In this document: piece by piece, positions 48,711 to 62,915 of the stretch
Layout: each line of letters begins with the position of its first letter
How positions within the stretch are numbered: the first letter of the stretch is position 1
NCBI GenBank assembly: GCA_026261815.1
Contig: JAMPIT010000890.1
Span: 11,190,001-11,254,000 of the forward strand
Origin: Monarcha castaneiventris obscurior
Lineage: Eukaryota; Chordata; Aves; Passeriformes; Monarchidae
Reading direction: 5' to 3'
DNA: 64,000 bases
Translations under genes and position numbers: made by a program
Notes under the pieces: model-generated
Seen by the model: the letters and a program-made list of their open reading frames with translations, nothing else
Told to the model about the DNA's origin: nothing
Databases searched by the model: none

Positions 48711-51700
48711 GAATTTCCAAGGCCTAAACCTTTAAAGTGCCACAAAACATCACATGTGCTGCATCCTGTGCGTATTTTATGGCATTTCAGCATTCTAGGG
48801 GGCTTTTTACTGAAATGTTTAAAATTTTTGTGGGGATAAATAATAATGCTTGGTTTATCTTTCAGTTATTAAACGTACAGCATAAATTCAAAATGGGTTT
48901 TCCTATAGCCATTTGGTTGACTGAGAATAACACAAGTAAAGTAAGTAATTTAGCAATGAGTATACGTACCTTTGTTTTTGGAGAAGAGATTCTGTCACAG
49001 CGTCAGCCAATACACATCATGACTATGTACTCAAACACTTCTCAGTGCTTCCATCTTCTCAGACACGCTATTTCCTTACTGTTTATAAAGCAAACCTCTC
49101 CCCTCTCTGTCCTTCACTTGACTTGGTAATATGAGAGTGTTTGAAATTTGAACAAAACCTCCTTGTCCTGGGAGCACAAGGGGCGGAGGAAGATGCAGTT
49201 GGAGCAATAGGTGGTTCTTAGAGCCTTACGCCACCCCTTTGACAAAAGCCAAAGGACAGGACACTAAAGAGGCCATTCCAGGGCAATTATTCCTGGGTCA
49301 CTTGTCTCCAGCTCCTTCTCCATACTTTGTTATGGAGTTTTCTGGCAAGCGGACTCTAAATGGAAAGTTGCTTCACTGTTTTTATTCTTTTCAAAACAAT
49401 GGAAAAATGCAATGACTGACACCTGCCATAACATTACTCACATTAAATGGTGACTGGATGTTGCCAGACAAAGGCTGTACATATACACAAGTTCCCTTTT
49501 GGTCTTTTTATTGAAACAACAGGATGTGATTTATGAAATACCTGGCAAGGATAAGGTACTGCTACACAAACTGGAAGCAGATTGGGGTGGTCATAATGCT
49601 AAATGGAAGGAAAAATACCTTCATGTCCTGCTGCAAGATTCAAGGAATAAATAACTTAATGTTTCCTGTAAAGTCACTCCATACTCCTGTATGTGAAAAC
49701 AACCATCAACACTCAAGAAAGATTGTGTTAAACAGCTGAAACACTCCCAAATGATTTATCCAAAATAAACTTCCATCAGAAAGCTACCACAAATTCTTAT
49801 TCATCTTAACTCTTAAAAATGGGCAATTGCTCTGATTTTAAAGTCCTTTCACATTCTTGAATTGAAACTTCAGAATTTACATTATTTTAATATCACTAAC
49901 TTCTAGTGTGTCTAACACAGAACAGAACTAAGGCTTTGCATTACTAAAACCAAAGAAAAACTCTTCCTATCTAATGAAGAGCAAGGATTTTGCAGTTTAT
50001 CTTCCAGGGAAAGGACTGGACAATGATAGGGTACTCACTCCCTCCTCTGAAGTTTGTAAGGAGAAATAAAATTGTTTAGATAACAAAGCAACAGAGCTGC
50101 TGTGTGAGGCCTAAATCAGTTCCATCATTTCGTGCAGATGCACAGAGACAGCAGGCAGGCATGGATCTGGACAACAGAGCAGTCACAGAGGGCTGTTAGA
50201 AGACACAGGGATGGAGAGGAACCTCAGAGGCAAATCTCAACAGAAGATGGGATAATCAAATGTGCTGCCAAGCAGGGAACTGACGTCATGCTGAGAAAGT
50301 CAGTGTAGTGTTACCTTAAAGAAATCCTTGCTCCCTATAAAGTTGTACAAAATCAAATTCATTTCATGCAGTAAAGGCTCATGACTATATTGCGTTTTTC
50401 TTTTAATTGATATGATTAAAACACTTCCTTGCTTCTTTAGGGCATTACCTTTTAGTCCTGTTACAGCAAACCCACAGTATCAGAGACTCCATGGGTCAGC
50501 TCCTGCCAAGAGAAGGAGATTCCCAGCTGTCCTCTTGGCCTGTCCCCACCCCTGAATCCCAGCGCCCCGTGGATGAACAGCGGGGGTTGTGTCCCTGCGG
50601 TGTGTCCTGCTCTGACAGGCGCTGGCATTTGGTAGCATTCCCAGCAAGCAGGCAGTTAGAGACAGGAAGACTTGGCTGCAAGTCAGAAAGCCAAGCTCAT
50701 GGAAAGCACGGGAAGATACAGAGGATACAAAGGTGTTAAATCCCTTCTGTCCTTCAACAGCCAAAGACTGCTCTCAACTATGCTGGCTGCCAGCAGCTGC
50801 AGGCAATTTTTCAGAAACTAGAACATGAACAAGAAAAAATAGTTTTAAATTAAGCATAGACAAATATTTATGAGAAAATTTAGTGGATGTCCCTTAGCTC
50901 TTCATTATCTTCCAGCTCATGACACATTAAATTATTTCTATTGCTCAAATCATGCTGTCTGGATTAGTTGCAGCTTCAGATCTGGCTTGAAGCAATATAC
51001 CTACAGTTTTTCCTCCAAATGAAGTCTAGCCTCTCCATCCTCCAACATCAGATACCATCCCTCTGCTTTCTTCTGGAATTCCAAGAGTTGTTCTTTTTCC
51101 ACTGTTTAACAGCTGCGACCAACAGGTAGGACTCCCTTAAATCTGCTAAAGACATTCCACTTGCAAAATAGAGCTTGCTTTCAATTCATTGTGTTTAAAT
51201 GCCGAGAATTCCTCTGCAAGCAGCACACAGAGCAGAAGGGCAATTTATTTTTCTCTTTTCCCTCCCTCTCCCTGATCACACATTTCCAAAACATCAGCAC
51301 AAGAGCAATCTTCAATTAGTAAGTCTCAGCTAAACCTAAGAAAGAAAGGATTGTTGACAATTAAAATTGCTTTGTACCTCAGCTTACTAAACTAATGTTC
51401 TTAATTACACATTAGCAGAGATGCTCAAAGCATGATTATCATAATCAGGGAAAGACGTCAGGAGAAGTTACTTCATGTCTTCTCAGCCAACTTTATCTAC
51501 TTTTAGCACACCACCTTCCCCTGGACTGATGCTATTCCTACTTATTTACCTTACACTAAACAGTTGTATTACTGGGAGACCTGTGCATGTAACCTACCAA
51601 TCCAGAGACAGATTGATTCTCCATAAAAGTCTATTTAAAAATCTGCTTTAAAAATATCATGATGCTGTCGCCCTACATGAAGTTGCAGTTTTGTCTTTTT

Positions 51701-54700
51701 GGGCATTGCCATGAGCATTTTAATGACAGAGCACATTGCCCTCAGAAAAAGCATTTTATACTTCTTAGGTTGGAACCACACTAGATTATTTGCAGCTACT
51801 TGAAAACTCTAAGGTCCATCAAAGCAGAATGATTTTGTCCTTCTAATACACATAAATCAACACAGACGCTTTTCTTCCAAAATATACATGTACTTTGCAC
51901 AAATGTTACAACTACAGGAGGTTTAGGACAGTATAAACATGGGACTTCAGTTACTTTAAAGGCATAGAACTGTATACAGGACAGAACTTGAAAAGAAATC
52001 AGGGTAAACACAGACAAATTGGTAGGACTTGAAATATTTGTCCTTAGCTATGCAAATTAAAGTCACAACTTAATAATGGAGGCCTTTTATCAACGTATAT
52101 TTGATGTATTTTCAGGACAGAGTTTGTCAAACACTGACGGACTCATTCATAAAACTTAAAATTTGTTCTGGAAGTTAATGAAGTCTATCCTTACAATGAA
52201 AAGATAAAATACATTCTGGCAAAGCTGTTCTTTTTTTACAGTATAGATACCAAATGCTAGGGGTTTTTTCTGTTTTTTTTTTAAATACACTGAAAACAGT
52301 TACTCAATGCTTGCTGGGCAAAGAGCTAGTACATCTCATTTACATTGGGGTTAGACATAGCACAGTTTCTAACCCACAGAAGCTATCCTTAATTAGAGAG
52401 TAACCATACTACAAAGTTACATTAGAACCCACTAATCCATTCATTAGAATGAAAGCCTTCAAGTGTGAGTGGAGCATTAGCTTATTTTTAGTGCAGTCTA
52501 CAGGACTCATTTTAAGAAGTTCAACCCAGACTCTAAAAGCATATGTACACCATGCAAAGAACTACCCATTCCAGCATGTTAATGAAAAAATACGTGCTTC
52601 ATTGGGGAAGGACTGGCAGGGTAGACAAGGCCTTTGCATTCCCATTTTATCCCCACATCAGACATAGTTAAGAATGCACACGAGTACTAGCATCAAAGTA
52701 GAGGCTCAAAGGCAACCATACTTGCTAAGAAACCAAGGACCTAATGAAATAACTCAGCTACAAACCCAGATCTGAGTTTCTGCCACACCAACAATGTGTC
52801 TTTCAGTCACTTGCAGGGAACACCCAGTACATCAGCCTTTCACCAAGTACTTATTAAGGAGCCATTAATTACCATGTCTCCAAGTGCTAGAGTATTTTGG
52901 CTCCCTCTGCTCCAATACAAGTACTGCTGTTCTTGATAAACCAGAACTGTAACTGATCCTCTGGCTTTATGCCTGACTGTATATTTGTTTTAGTGGTGTA
53001 ATCTGACTGTGCTGGATGTTTTATAAGAAACATGCTGTTAAAAGGACAATTTGAAACTTTTTTATTTATTTGCACAACTGAAAACTTGGCTGTCCCCATT
53101 GTGGCCCTCTCTGCACTAACAGCAACTCTGGGGGAGAAGAGAATTATTTCCACATTATAAATCAGGTTTTTTTTGTTTTGTTGTGAGGATTTACTTCAGA
53201 AATTAGGCACTGTGATGCAGTTCCTCGAGTCTAGTTCCCCAGCACCCTTTTTTTTCAGCCCATCTCCTTCTCCTGGCACCTCTTTTGCATCCTTTTCCAA
53301 CATAAACAGGTTTTCTAATTCATACCATCATCAGCTCCTCTCTTCTGCTGCTGTTTCATTCCTCCAGCTCCTACTGAGGGCACTGAGACCAAACTGAAAA
53401 CCCAAGCTGACTCAGTCTACAGTTTCTCAGGTGTCCTTAAGCTACGCTCCTCATTCCAGAAGCCAGTAAAGATATGTCAGGACTTGTGCATGTGGGCTCC
53501 AAGCCACAACTGCCTCACCTATGACACAATTATGTCTCAATCACTCGGAGATGCTTTAAAGGTTGCATAAATATAACAACTTTCAGACACATTTTATGAA
53601 TGCTTAAGTTTAGAAAGCATTCCTTCCAGCTTAAAGTAAATGAACCTGAGATTTGGCTTCTGGATTTTCAAGAAGAGAGACCTGCTGTGGTATATAGCAT
53701 TGCAGGCTTATAGAAGAATTTAACAGTTCATTCTTATGCTGTCATCAACCAGTCTGTCACTACAAAACTGCAGTCAAATTAAACCTTGGTGGAAATTTAG
53801 CTGCAGAGCAGTACCATTCGAGGAGAGGGGGGGTTATTTTCAGGCTTTTTTGTAAGTGAATATGACAATTACCTAGAATTACATATTACATAGACATACA
53901 GAACAATACTTTTCTGTATCTCATGCTGCTGACAAAGTAAGCAACTAACTACAAAACATAGGAAAGTAGGCAGCAGGGACCAAATCACCAAGTTTGGTTT
54001 CAGATCTTTCTTCTTCACTAAATTAACAGAAAAAGAGAAAAATCCATACACTTCATTCCTCAGCACTGTCTTCCTACACTGAAGGGTCAGGCTGTGCTCC
54101 TGAGTTTATATTGTAGGATCACAATGGTCTTGTCTGCAAGCACAATAAAACTTTATTGTTTTCCCTCTTCCCAATATCTAGATATTGCAAGCAATATTGC
54201 CCTTAACTACAGAATGGCTACTTAAAAGTGAATATTATCAGATCAACTGCTAAGTACCAGTAAAGACTCAAGAGGACAGACAGAACGAACCAGTTCTTTT
54301 GTGCAGTCAACAGAACAGCTGCAATTACTGCTAAGAGGCTTTCCAAACAATTTCACTGCTTTACTGAAGAGGGTCACCATTACCAGACAGCTCAGAGGCC
54401 TGGCTTCTCTATTACCCATCTCCCCCAGTTCAAGGACTGAGCCTTAAATCATCCTGCTAAAGCCATTGCCCTAGATTTAGGAAATCAATGTCTGATTTTC
54501 CTCCAGTCCTGCTACAAAGGACCAGAAAGCTTTCCAGTCTTTAACCTGGGGAAGGAAAGAGATGCATGCACTTAAACCTAGAAAGCAGCATCACTGAAGT
54601 AGCAGCAGAAGTAAGAGAGGTGTTGACCTATGTCTGGTTTTTTCTGCTACCACCAATGTTCTCCCTCAAGCCTCTTACTTCTTCACGTTTCAGATCCATC

Positions 54701-56561
54701 TAACCTGACCTAGTTTTGGAAATGAACAGAAAATTCAGTAACAAAGCCACCTAATCTGCTGTGAGGCACACAGCTGGCTCCTTTAACAGCTGAAACAGTA
54801 AACAGCAAAGTTTTTTCTCAAATAACTGGACTATGTTGTTGTGTCTTTCGAGCTGGGAAATAAAATCAAAGAGCTATCAGATAGTTCAGAAGTTTAGATT
54901 GAGAATCCACTAATTATTTAGAGTTTGTTTATTGACACGCAAACATTAATGTTTTTAGTACAACATCCTCAAGAACAGTGAACCCTCACAATCCAATCAA
55001 TTAGCAGAGATAAGGACACATGAGGCTGTGGGGAAAGATTTTGTGCTACTATATTATATTACTTTCACATAGACATGTATTTGAATGACCAGTCTCTCCT
55101 CATTCCCATTTTCTTTCTGAATGCTCTGACAGGTACGAGCAGCACTAATTTATGCCTGCTTGTGAAACTAATGGTTTATCAAGGAAGATAACAGAAAAAC
55201 AGAACTGGTTCCCCCACTAGAACTCTTCGACCTGTTCAAATGTGAGTCTGTTCGATGGCCCAAGCAGGTGTCTTGTCCAGCAGTGGCCTTCAGCAGGACA
55301 TGTAATCAAAGGTTTTCTGAAATGTAAACTGGGAAGAGACTTCTTGGCAAGAAGAGGTCTCTTTTGTTCACCTTGACAACCTTGAACTTAAAATAAAGGT
55401 TGTAAGTGAATGCACAACATAAGTAATAAAAAACTGCAATCACTTAATGTATAAGATTACTTACATGTGCTTGTAATTGAAGCATAACAAAACATGCATT
55501 TTTTTAAGAACTATTGAGAACTGGACTGTAAGACCTTTGCCCTTAATAATAAACACATGTAAACTTCTATTTAGCAATTCCTGAAGTTTCACTGATGTTT
55601 ACAAACAATTGGGAGCAAATCCAAGTCTATGCAATATACTCTGAAAATATCTCTGCTATGAGCAATTCTGTTATTGTTTATTCATCACACCTTTTTTCAC
55701 CCCTCTGTGAATTCTTGCACTGGTTTTTTTATACCAATGTTATTTTCTACTTCCTATGAAGCACAGTACAGTTGAATTGAAATCAGCCATAGGTATCTAA
55801 TTTCTTCTTCTTTCTGTACATGAAATAGTTTGGTTTCTGTTCATAAGATAGTTTTCAAGAAACTATTTTATCTAAAAGCATGGAAGGTCTTTACTTCAGC
55901 TAAGGCAGTCTCTACGTTAGCAAATTTTAAAAATTTTTCAAGTTTCCTACTTTATAAACCAATTAAGCAAAGACACCTGCAGAACACATGCTCCACCTAC
56001 ATACATATTCAGGTTTTATAATTCAGTCATTACCAAAAAAACTCCACCAACCTTTGACGGCTGTTACTGTGGTTCAGAGTTTTTTGCTTGGGATTCCTGA
56101 ATAGATATTGCAGAGAAGGTTTATTCAAGTAACTAACTCACACTGAAATTCAGTATCATACATGTTAATTGTCCTTAAAGTTAGATGTAGTGCTTTAAAA
56201 ACAATGTTGAAGATTAATGTTTTAATTGTGGTAACATCATGTGTTCCAAGATGTGTTAGGTGTTGAAGAGACCACTCAAAAGTGTGTTTACCACTCCCTT
56301 ACATCAACCCTAGCAATATCCTCAAGCACTTTTACCAAGTTGGGGATTTTAGCAAACTTCAGGTGAAAGACACTTTCTGGAAATAAGGAAAATACTTAGG
56401 AGATGATAGGAAATACTTAGGATAATTATCATTTCTGCTAAGAGTGTTCTTAGGCTATTTTTGTTTTACCACTGTTTCACTGACTGAAAGTGCTTTACCT
56501 TCCTCATCTCATGGCAGCATGCCCACATGTTTTCCTTTTTGCCAACTATAAGAAATTCATT
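48711..56561. other. Intergenic, no gene recognised
   Basis: AT-rich unique sequence. A moderately GC-rich patch at about 50.46-50.76 kb is open on both strands but matches no known protein. No interspersed repeat is recognised. Confidence 0.55.
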
Positions 56562-56670
56562 GTAGAATCATGGAATGGTTTGGGTTGGGAGGGTCCTTAA
56601 AGCTCGTCTAGCTCCAATCCCTCTGCCATGCGCAGGGACACCTTCAACTAGACCAGGTTGCTTAAAGCTG
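56562..56670 (-). mobile_element. Short CR1 LINE 3' tail
   Basis: About 110 bases with the classic antisense CR1 3' end: tagaatcatggaatggtttg, then ctctgccatgcgcagggaca and ctagaccaggttgcttaaag. Only the 3' tail is present. Confidence 0.9.
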
Positions 56671-58195
56671 TCCTCTGATAGCAAAATGTAAACCCCAGAC
56701 TACAACCCCATCATGCTAAAAGCTGGACAGAGCAAGGCCAGCTCCTACCCAAAAAATCACATTTGACTCACGGCTGCACTTGCAGTGTAAAAATACCCAC
56801 TAACATCAGCACACTCTTGCCTGAGTCATCCCATACAGACTCCAGATTCTGGTCTCAGTGTTTAGAGCCACCGGCAGCAATCGTGAGCAGGCACAGAGGG
56901 CTCTGGCTGATACGGAGGCACGATGAGATAACAGCAGCAGTCCCCTGCCCCAGCTCTTTATCTTGCCCCCAAACACCCTACCCTTATGCAGAGTGCTGAG
57001 CTGCTCACAAAACAGCAACGGGAGCTCCTGCAATTTACAGATGGCCCGTGATAATAAATCAGCACCACTTTTGTGTTTTTACTTTATTTGTGCCCAGCTC
57101 TAACTTCCAACAGGTCCTCGAGTGGTATCACTCCACAATACCAGTGGAACAGTTACAATATGTCTTTTTTATCCAGTAGGCACGCAATCCTAAGAAATAG
57201 GATCACTTGCAGCCATTCAGTTAGGAGACATTCAGATGGCTGCAATTCAGAGGGGACCCCTGTTCCCAAGCACGGTGCTAACATTCCTTTGTAAAGAGAG
57301 AATGCCACTAACAATTTAGTACCACTACTTCTTCACTTCCCAGTATTCAGCTTGGAACTGTGACATTATTGAAGAGTTTGCAGGTAATACCTGCTACTGT
57401 AGCTTGCAGATGATGAGTGAATGCCTCAAGTGTTTGGCTTTCACCCACCCAGGAAATAAAATAAATGAGATACGAGATGAAGTCCTGCTGTGAATTTCTA
57501 CTTTTGTCATATGTTTGACTTTTTTTTTTTTTAGATCACCCTCCTGAGATAGAAAGATTTGGTTTATGTGTCACATGTTTTCTGAACGTACAAGAAAATT
57601 TCTCAGAAAGAAAAGCCTGTGGACTACCATGAGTCTCCTAAATGAATGCAAGGTCCCTTCTGGGAGATTCCAATACATGGTAAAATTTTGTCCAACATCT
57701 GTGGACTTCCTTAAAAATGTACAAAGCTCCTGTTCTATCAAACTTATAGTAATTATATTCCGTTATTTACCTTCTAGAACTGAACATGAAGAAAATCCAG
57801 GAACCCCTCAGTGTAGCCTACAGCCAAGCCTACAGCCCTGGACTGGTTTAAGTATTCCAGCCAATTGGTGCATGAAATGGTCATCAAGGATCACACATTA
57901 GCCAGTTCCCTGCATAAAATGTTGTCTCTGAAAGAAGACTCTTAATGACTTCCTCAGCTGATCTAAGTCAGTGTGACTAATCATGGTGAAGCTACAACAG
58001 TTTCACTGGTGTAGATTAATTCAAGTTTTGAAGCACAATAAAAGAGGGGAAATACCTCATATTTTTTTCCCTAAGTAACTCAGCTGGGCTGAAGGAGTAA
58101 AATTCCTTTTCAGTAGAATCCTCTTTATGATGTAGGACTGGGAATGGCATTAATGCATACTCCTCTGGAAAAGGTTACTAGCCTGTAACCTATTA

Positions 58196-58556
58196 TCACA
58201 GAATCATTAAGGTTGGAAAACACCTTCACAGTCATGGAGTCCAACCTTTGACCAATCACCACCTTGTCAACCAGACCACAGCACAAAGTGCCATGTCTAG
58301 TGATTTCTAGCACACCTCCAGGGACAGTGATTCCACCACCTTCCTGGGCAGTCCATTCCAATGCCTGACCACCCTTTCAGCGAAAACATTTCTTCCTGAT
58401 GTCCAGCCTGAACCTCCCCTGGCACAGCTTGAAGCCATTTCCTCTCATCCTGTCACTGGTTGCCTGGGAGAAGAGGCTGACGCCCACCTGGCTACAACCT
58501 CCTCTCAGGGAGTTGTAGAGAGTGACAAGGTCTCTTGTGAGCCTCCTTTTCTCCAT
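58196..58556 (-). mobile_element. CR1 LINE 3' fragment
   Basis: About 360 bases starting atcacagaatcattaaggtt. It contains gagtccaacctttgaccaat, ggcagtccattccaatgcct and agttgtagagagtgacaagg, ending near cctccttttctcc. Closely related in text to the copies at 6108 and 23521. Confidence 0.9.
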
Positions 58557-61403
58557 TAAAATTATAATACATTAAAATTAAAGACAATGGAGTCTGAGTG
58601 TAAAATGTTTGCTGTATCAGTTACAGGGAAGGTGTGGTAGGTGCTATTTCCAGGTGTCCAATAGTTACACCTGAAACAGAGATCCCTTCCTTCCTTCTGA
58701 AGGGATTCATAGTAGGCACATCACACCCAAGCAACACCCCCAGCAGGTCAGGTTCAGAACTTGCTCAGCAAAACTCCCATGCACTGTCTCTCCTTCACAG
58801 GAGAGTTTGTGGCAAGGCTATATTCTGAACCCAAACACAAATGTATCACATTCAAACACTGAGCTTTTTTTTCCTTTAGTGCATCATTCTAGTATCATGA
58901 AAAGCACAGAAAAAACATGCCTTAAATTCACAGACACATGAAATCAGAGCTCAACCAATCCACGCACAGATGTGTTTTGCAATTTGTATCCATTTACAGT
59001 GTATGTCTAATGAAGAATATAAAATGCTGTGGTATTAAAAGTCTGACTCTTTGACTCCTCTCAAATGAAAATATGAAGTCATTAAATTACACAGTATTTG
59101 TCAATTTTGGCAGGAATTTTGCCACTCAAAGGGCACAGTAATGATCTACGGAGGAAAGGAAACAATGTGGCACGGCCATATGCAGGTCTCGGTGATGCAG
59201 GGTCTGAGAGGGAGATACAGGAACAAATCATGCTCTGCCTTGCCACAAATCCCAGAAGCTTTCCATCTCTGAAGACACTGTTAAAAATGAGTAGGGCTTA
59301 AATGGATGTTTAAAAAAAATACTTAACTGAGATTTAAGCTTTCTGCAGGTTCTATTCAACTTTTCACTCAGCAGAAAAAAACAAAGTGCTACTGCAAGGG
59401 CAAGACTTTTTTTTTTAGACAAAACTGGTGCAACTGATGCAATAAAATGTCCTCACTGACTTATGCACAGTATGAAACACCAAAATTCAGCCTCCTGAAA
59501 TTATTTTTTATTCATTTGGCATCATAAGAATTCAAAAAGCATTCCTGACCTCATTGTCTTCTAGGAATCATTCGTCAATTGATGGGAACACAAGAGATCT
59601 TTGACACTTAAGACACCATCAAAAGCTATAACAGGTTTTTAACAGTAATGCCTTCTTTTCCAAGAAAAGCATGTCAGTCTAGTTCCCCCTTCACTCCTTG
59701 TCAGTGATAAAAATATGTTTCAAGCAGAGAACAGAAAGCTCTTAACTCTCTTCTGTGTCTGGGTGTGGTTACTATCACTACTCCTACAGATTGCCCTGCA
59801 TTATCTTACTGTCCATTCCGACCAGGCTACTACTGCTCTCTTCACACAGTAGTGAAACACAGTCCTAAATGAAAAGCTTACACAATTAAAAAAGGTAAAT
59901 CTGCAGCATGGGAGAGAAATACCAACTTTATCTCAGATTAAATAATTGGACACAGACAGATTAAGGAATAAATCTGCAATGAAATTCAAGTGTCTCATAA
60001 TCATTAAACTCTAACAGGAGCTGTGTCTAAGCCCTTTTATCGGCCTTGGGCTGCACACCCCGGGTCACACAGACTGTCCCAGAGTTAGGAGCTGAACTAT
60101 CCAAATTCTTCTGTAGCACATTAGCCTCACAGAATCATCCTTGTGTTTCTCTAGATAACCACAATGAATATTTCATTGCCATAAAGGGAGGATATAGGCA
60201 TGGGTTGAATCCATTCCTGCAGCACTCCAAAACTAATATGATATTTTCTAACTTCCTAACAAATCCAGAGCCACGAGACATTTCAGTGCCACAGATGCCT
60301 CACCTGTTGCTACCAGAATTGCTCAAGGCTTTAATTTCTTCCATCTACAGTCAGTCACAATCCTGCAGCATGTGTTTCTAGATGATGGCCACAGCAGCTG
60401 CTGCCATGATTGTCCTGTTGACTCACTGTTGATTTCCAACTTGTATGCTCAGGTCATGTGTAAGGTCTTCTTCATTTTGCAAAGAATATATACAAGAAAT
60501 CATTGTCCAAACCCAGTGACAAATTCAAGCCTAAATGACTAATCAGGCCCATGTGAGTTGGATTTGATTGATTCTATCTTTAAGACACTGAAAAGAAAGC
60601 TACAGTGTGACAATAAACTTTTTAAAAAGCTGAGGCTGGAGCTCCTATAATTAATAGAAAACTAGCCTGCACTTTTTATGTGTTGCTATTAAATGGAATT
60701 AAGCATCCTACTACTGTAGCCTAAAGCCTGGAAAAAACCCCTGTTAAATACATGTTTACTAAAACGCCTTTGCAAGAAGTTACATTTGGTACCAGATTAC
60801 CAATGAAACATAGGACCAAGTGCATGTGTTAGTTCCAGTACAGGATAATACAAACATCACCCCTGAACACATCTGCACCACGTTAGCTGGCTAAAGATGA
60901 ACATGAGGGGGAAAATAGATAATGCTGCTCTGAGTGGTTTTCAGTATCTTCTCCATAAAAGTGAGTGAGTTTCCTAAAAGATACACTATATTCTGCCCTT
61001 TTGTTAGAGTAAATCCTTTGAAATTGAGCTGTCATCCTCTCAAAAATAGCGGATCAGAGAGAGAAGAAAAACCCCTGTCTTTTACTGGCAGTAATAGGGC
61101 ACTTGAACAAAGAGTACAGCTTTAAATTGCCACTCTTTGTAAGTTTTTTTTCATGGTCTATTAGGAGTACTTCTGGTTCATCTCTTGCTTCAACCTTTTG
61201 CTCCTCAAGTGTCAGGAAGATCAGGGACAGCTACTGCAGAGCTGATCATGATCCCTTTTCACAGGTTTTTGGAGCCCTCATGCTTCTTGGGACACACCTC
61301 ACGTCTGCTCACCGGGTACAACAGCATTCATCTCTGCGGTATCAGCAGTAAGTCATTCCTCTTTCTACCTGGTGTCCATTAAAGTGGTTCATTCACCACA
61401 TAA

Positions 61404-61672
61404 TGGGGCGGGGGGAATGGCTTTAACCTGACAGAGGGTAGGTTTAGATTGGGTATTAGGAAGAAAATCATTACTGTGGGCGTGGTGAGATCCTGAACAG
61501 GCTGCCCAGAGAAGCTGTGGATGCCCCATCTCTGGAAGCATTCAAGTCCAGGCTGGATGGGGCTTTGAGCAACCTGATCTAGTTGAAGATGTCCCCGTTT
61601 ATTGCAGGAGGTTTGGACTAGATGACGTTTAAAGGCCCCTTCCAACCCAAACTATTCTATTATTCTGTGATT
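61404..61672 (+). mobile_element. CR1 LINE 3' fragment (plus strand)
   Basis: About 270 bases in the sense direction: ggtttagattgggtattagg, aacaggctgcccagagaagc, ggatgccccatctctggaag, and ending at the CR1 terminal repeat attctattattctgtgat. This is the only recognised copy in plus orientation. Confidence 0.92.
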
Positions 61673-62897
61673 AGTATTTGCAAGAAAAGTCAACTATCAC
61701 ATAATGAAGGCTAGGAAAACAGGACCTGATTGAGACCTCCTTCAGAAAGACATTTCAGGATAATAGGTGAACGCTAAATCTCCTTTAAATCCTGGAATTG
61801 TAGTGTCCTCTGGGTGGACATTTAAGACCCAATTACCGCTGAGTTGCCATTTCTCCCGAAGCCATTTTCCAGTCAGACTGTAGGTGGCAGTAGCTCTACA
61901 GTAAGTTATTTTCCCCGTTCCCTCTTGCAAACACTTCTGCCGGCTAAGAAAAGTCTTTCTTCCCTTCATGTGAAACAGGTCGTGGGAAGGCAGTCAGAAT
62001 CAAGACCAAAAAAAAGCATTCCCCCTCTGGTTGTCAAAATTCTAGGATGCAAAATGTGCTCATTTCCAAAGATTCCTCTTCCCTCCCAAAATTAGATCAG
62101 GTTCCTGGTCTAAGAGGGTAAAGTTAATGCTCTTCAGGCCATGTAAAAGAGATGTGTTGTAGTCTTCTCAGGACATAACTTATGGTTGGATTTTTAATAG
62201 TTGTACAAGCTTACTTTGATCTCTAAAAGCAAAGCTGTAGTTTTGCTTTAAAACTACATCATCCGACTTAGTATTTTTTTTTTTATTTTTGCCAAGTAGC
62301 AAGGGCTAAAATAGGCATTTTTCAACCCAAAAAAACTCTTAAAACCTTTAAAGTCACTTTTACAGATTGTGATTCCACATTCATGATAAAGACAGTGAGA
62401 AGCCCAGATCAGTGGTAAGGACACTAGAAATAGCAGGTTTAATTTCTGCTGAGTTACCCAGGTTTAGCCTGGTTGCCACAAGGTTGGAGCTGTTAAGACC
62501 CAGCTAAACTACCCAAATAAAGGATATGAAATCCTTTATCATTTACTTAATGAGTTTGATGCAGTTAAGGTGCATTTTTGTAAATGTAGCTCTACAAAGA
62601 ACATTATGGTTGTGATATCAGGGACAACCTCAAGGATGTCAGCATTCAGGCAGTCTGCATATCCTTATTTCATGTACTAACACTTGTACCCTATCCAAAT
62701 ACACCATAACTACCTTTATCTATATGAGACCTATTATATCCTTTTTATTGCTCCCACTCCAAGCCACTGTTCACTAAATGAGCAATGATACTTTGTTCTA
62801 TCTTCCTTGCTCCACCTCTATGCATTCCCATACCTTTTTCAGTGAAATGTATTAGAATTTGGGCAGGAGGCAGTGTTGATTTGTCCATAGCTCTCTC

Positions 62898-62915
62898 TTT
62901 TTTTTTTTTTTTTTT
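62898..62915 (+). repeat. T18 homopolymer
   Basis: Run of 18 T. No adjacent retroposon sequence or target-site duplication was recognised. Confidence 0.9.

Noticed and set aside
50480..50764. Open frames on both strands in a GC-richer patch
   Set aside because: Overlapping frames in both directions without homology or splice signals; the composition explains them.
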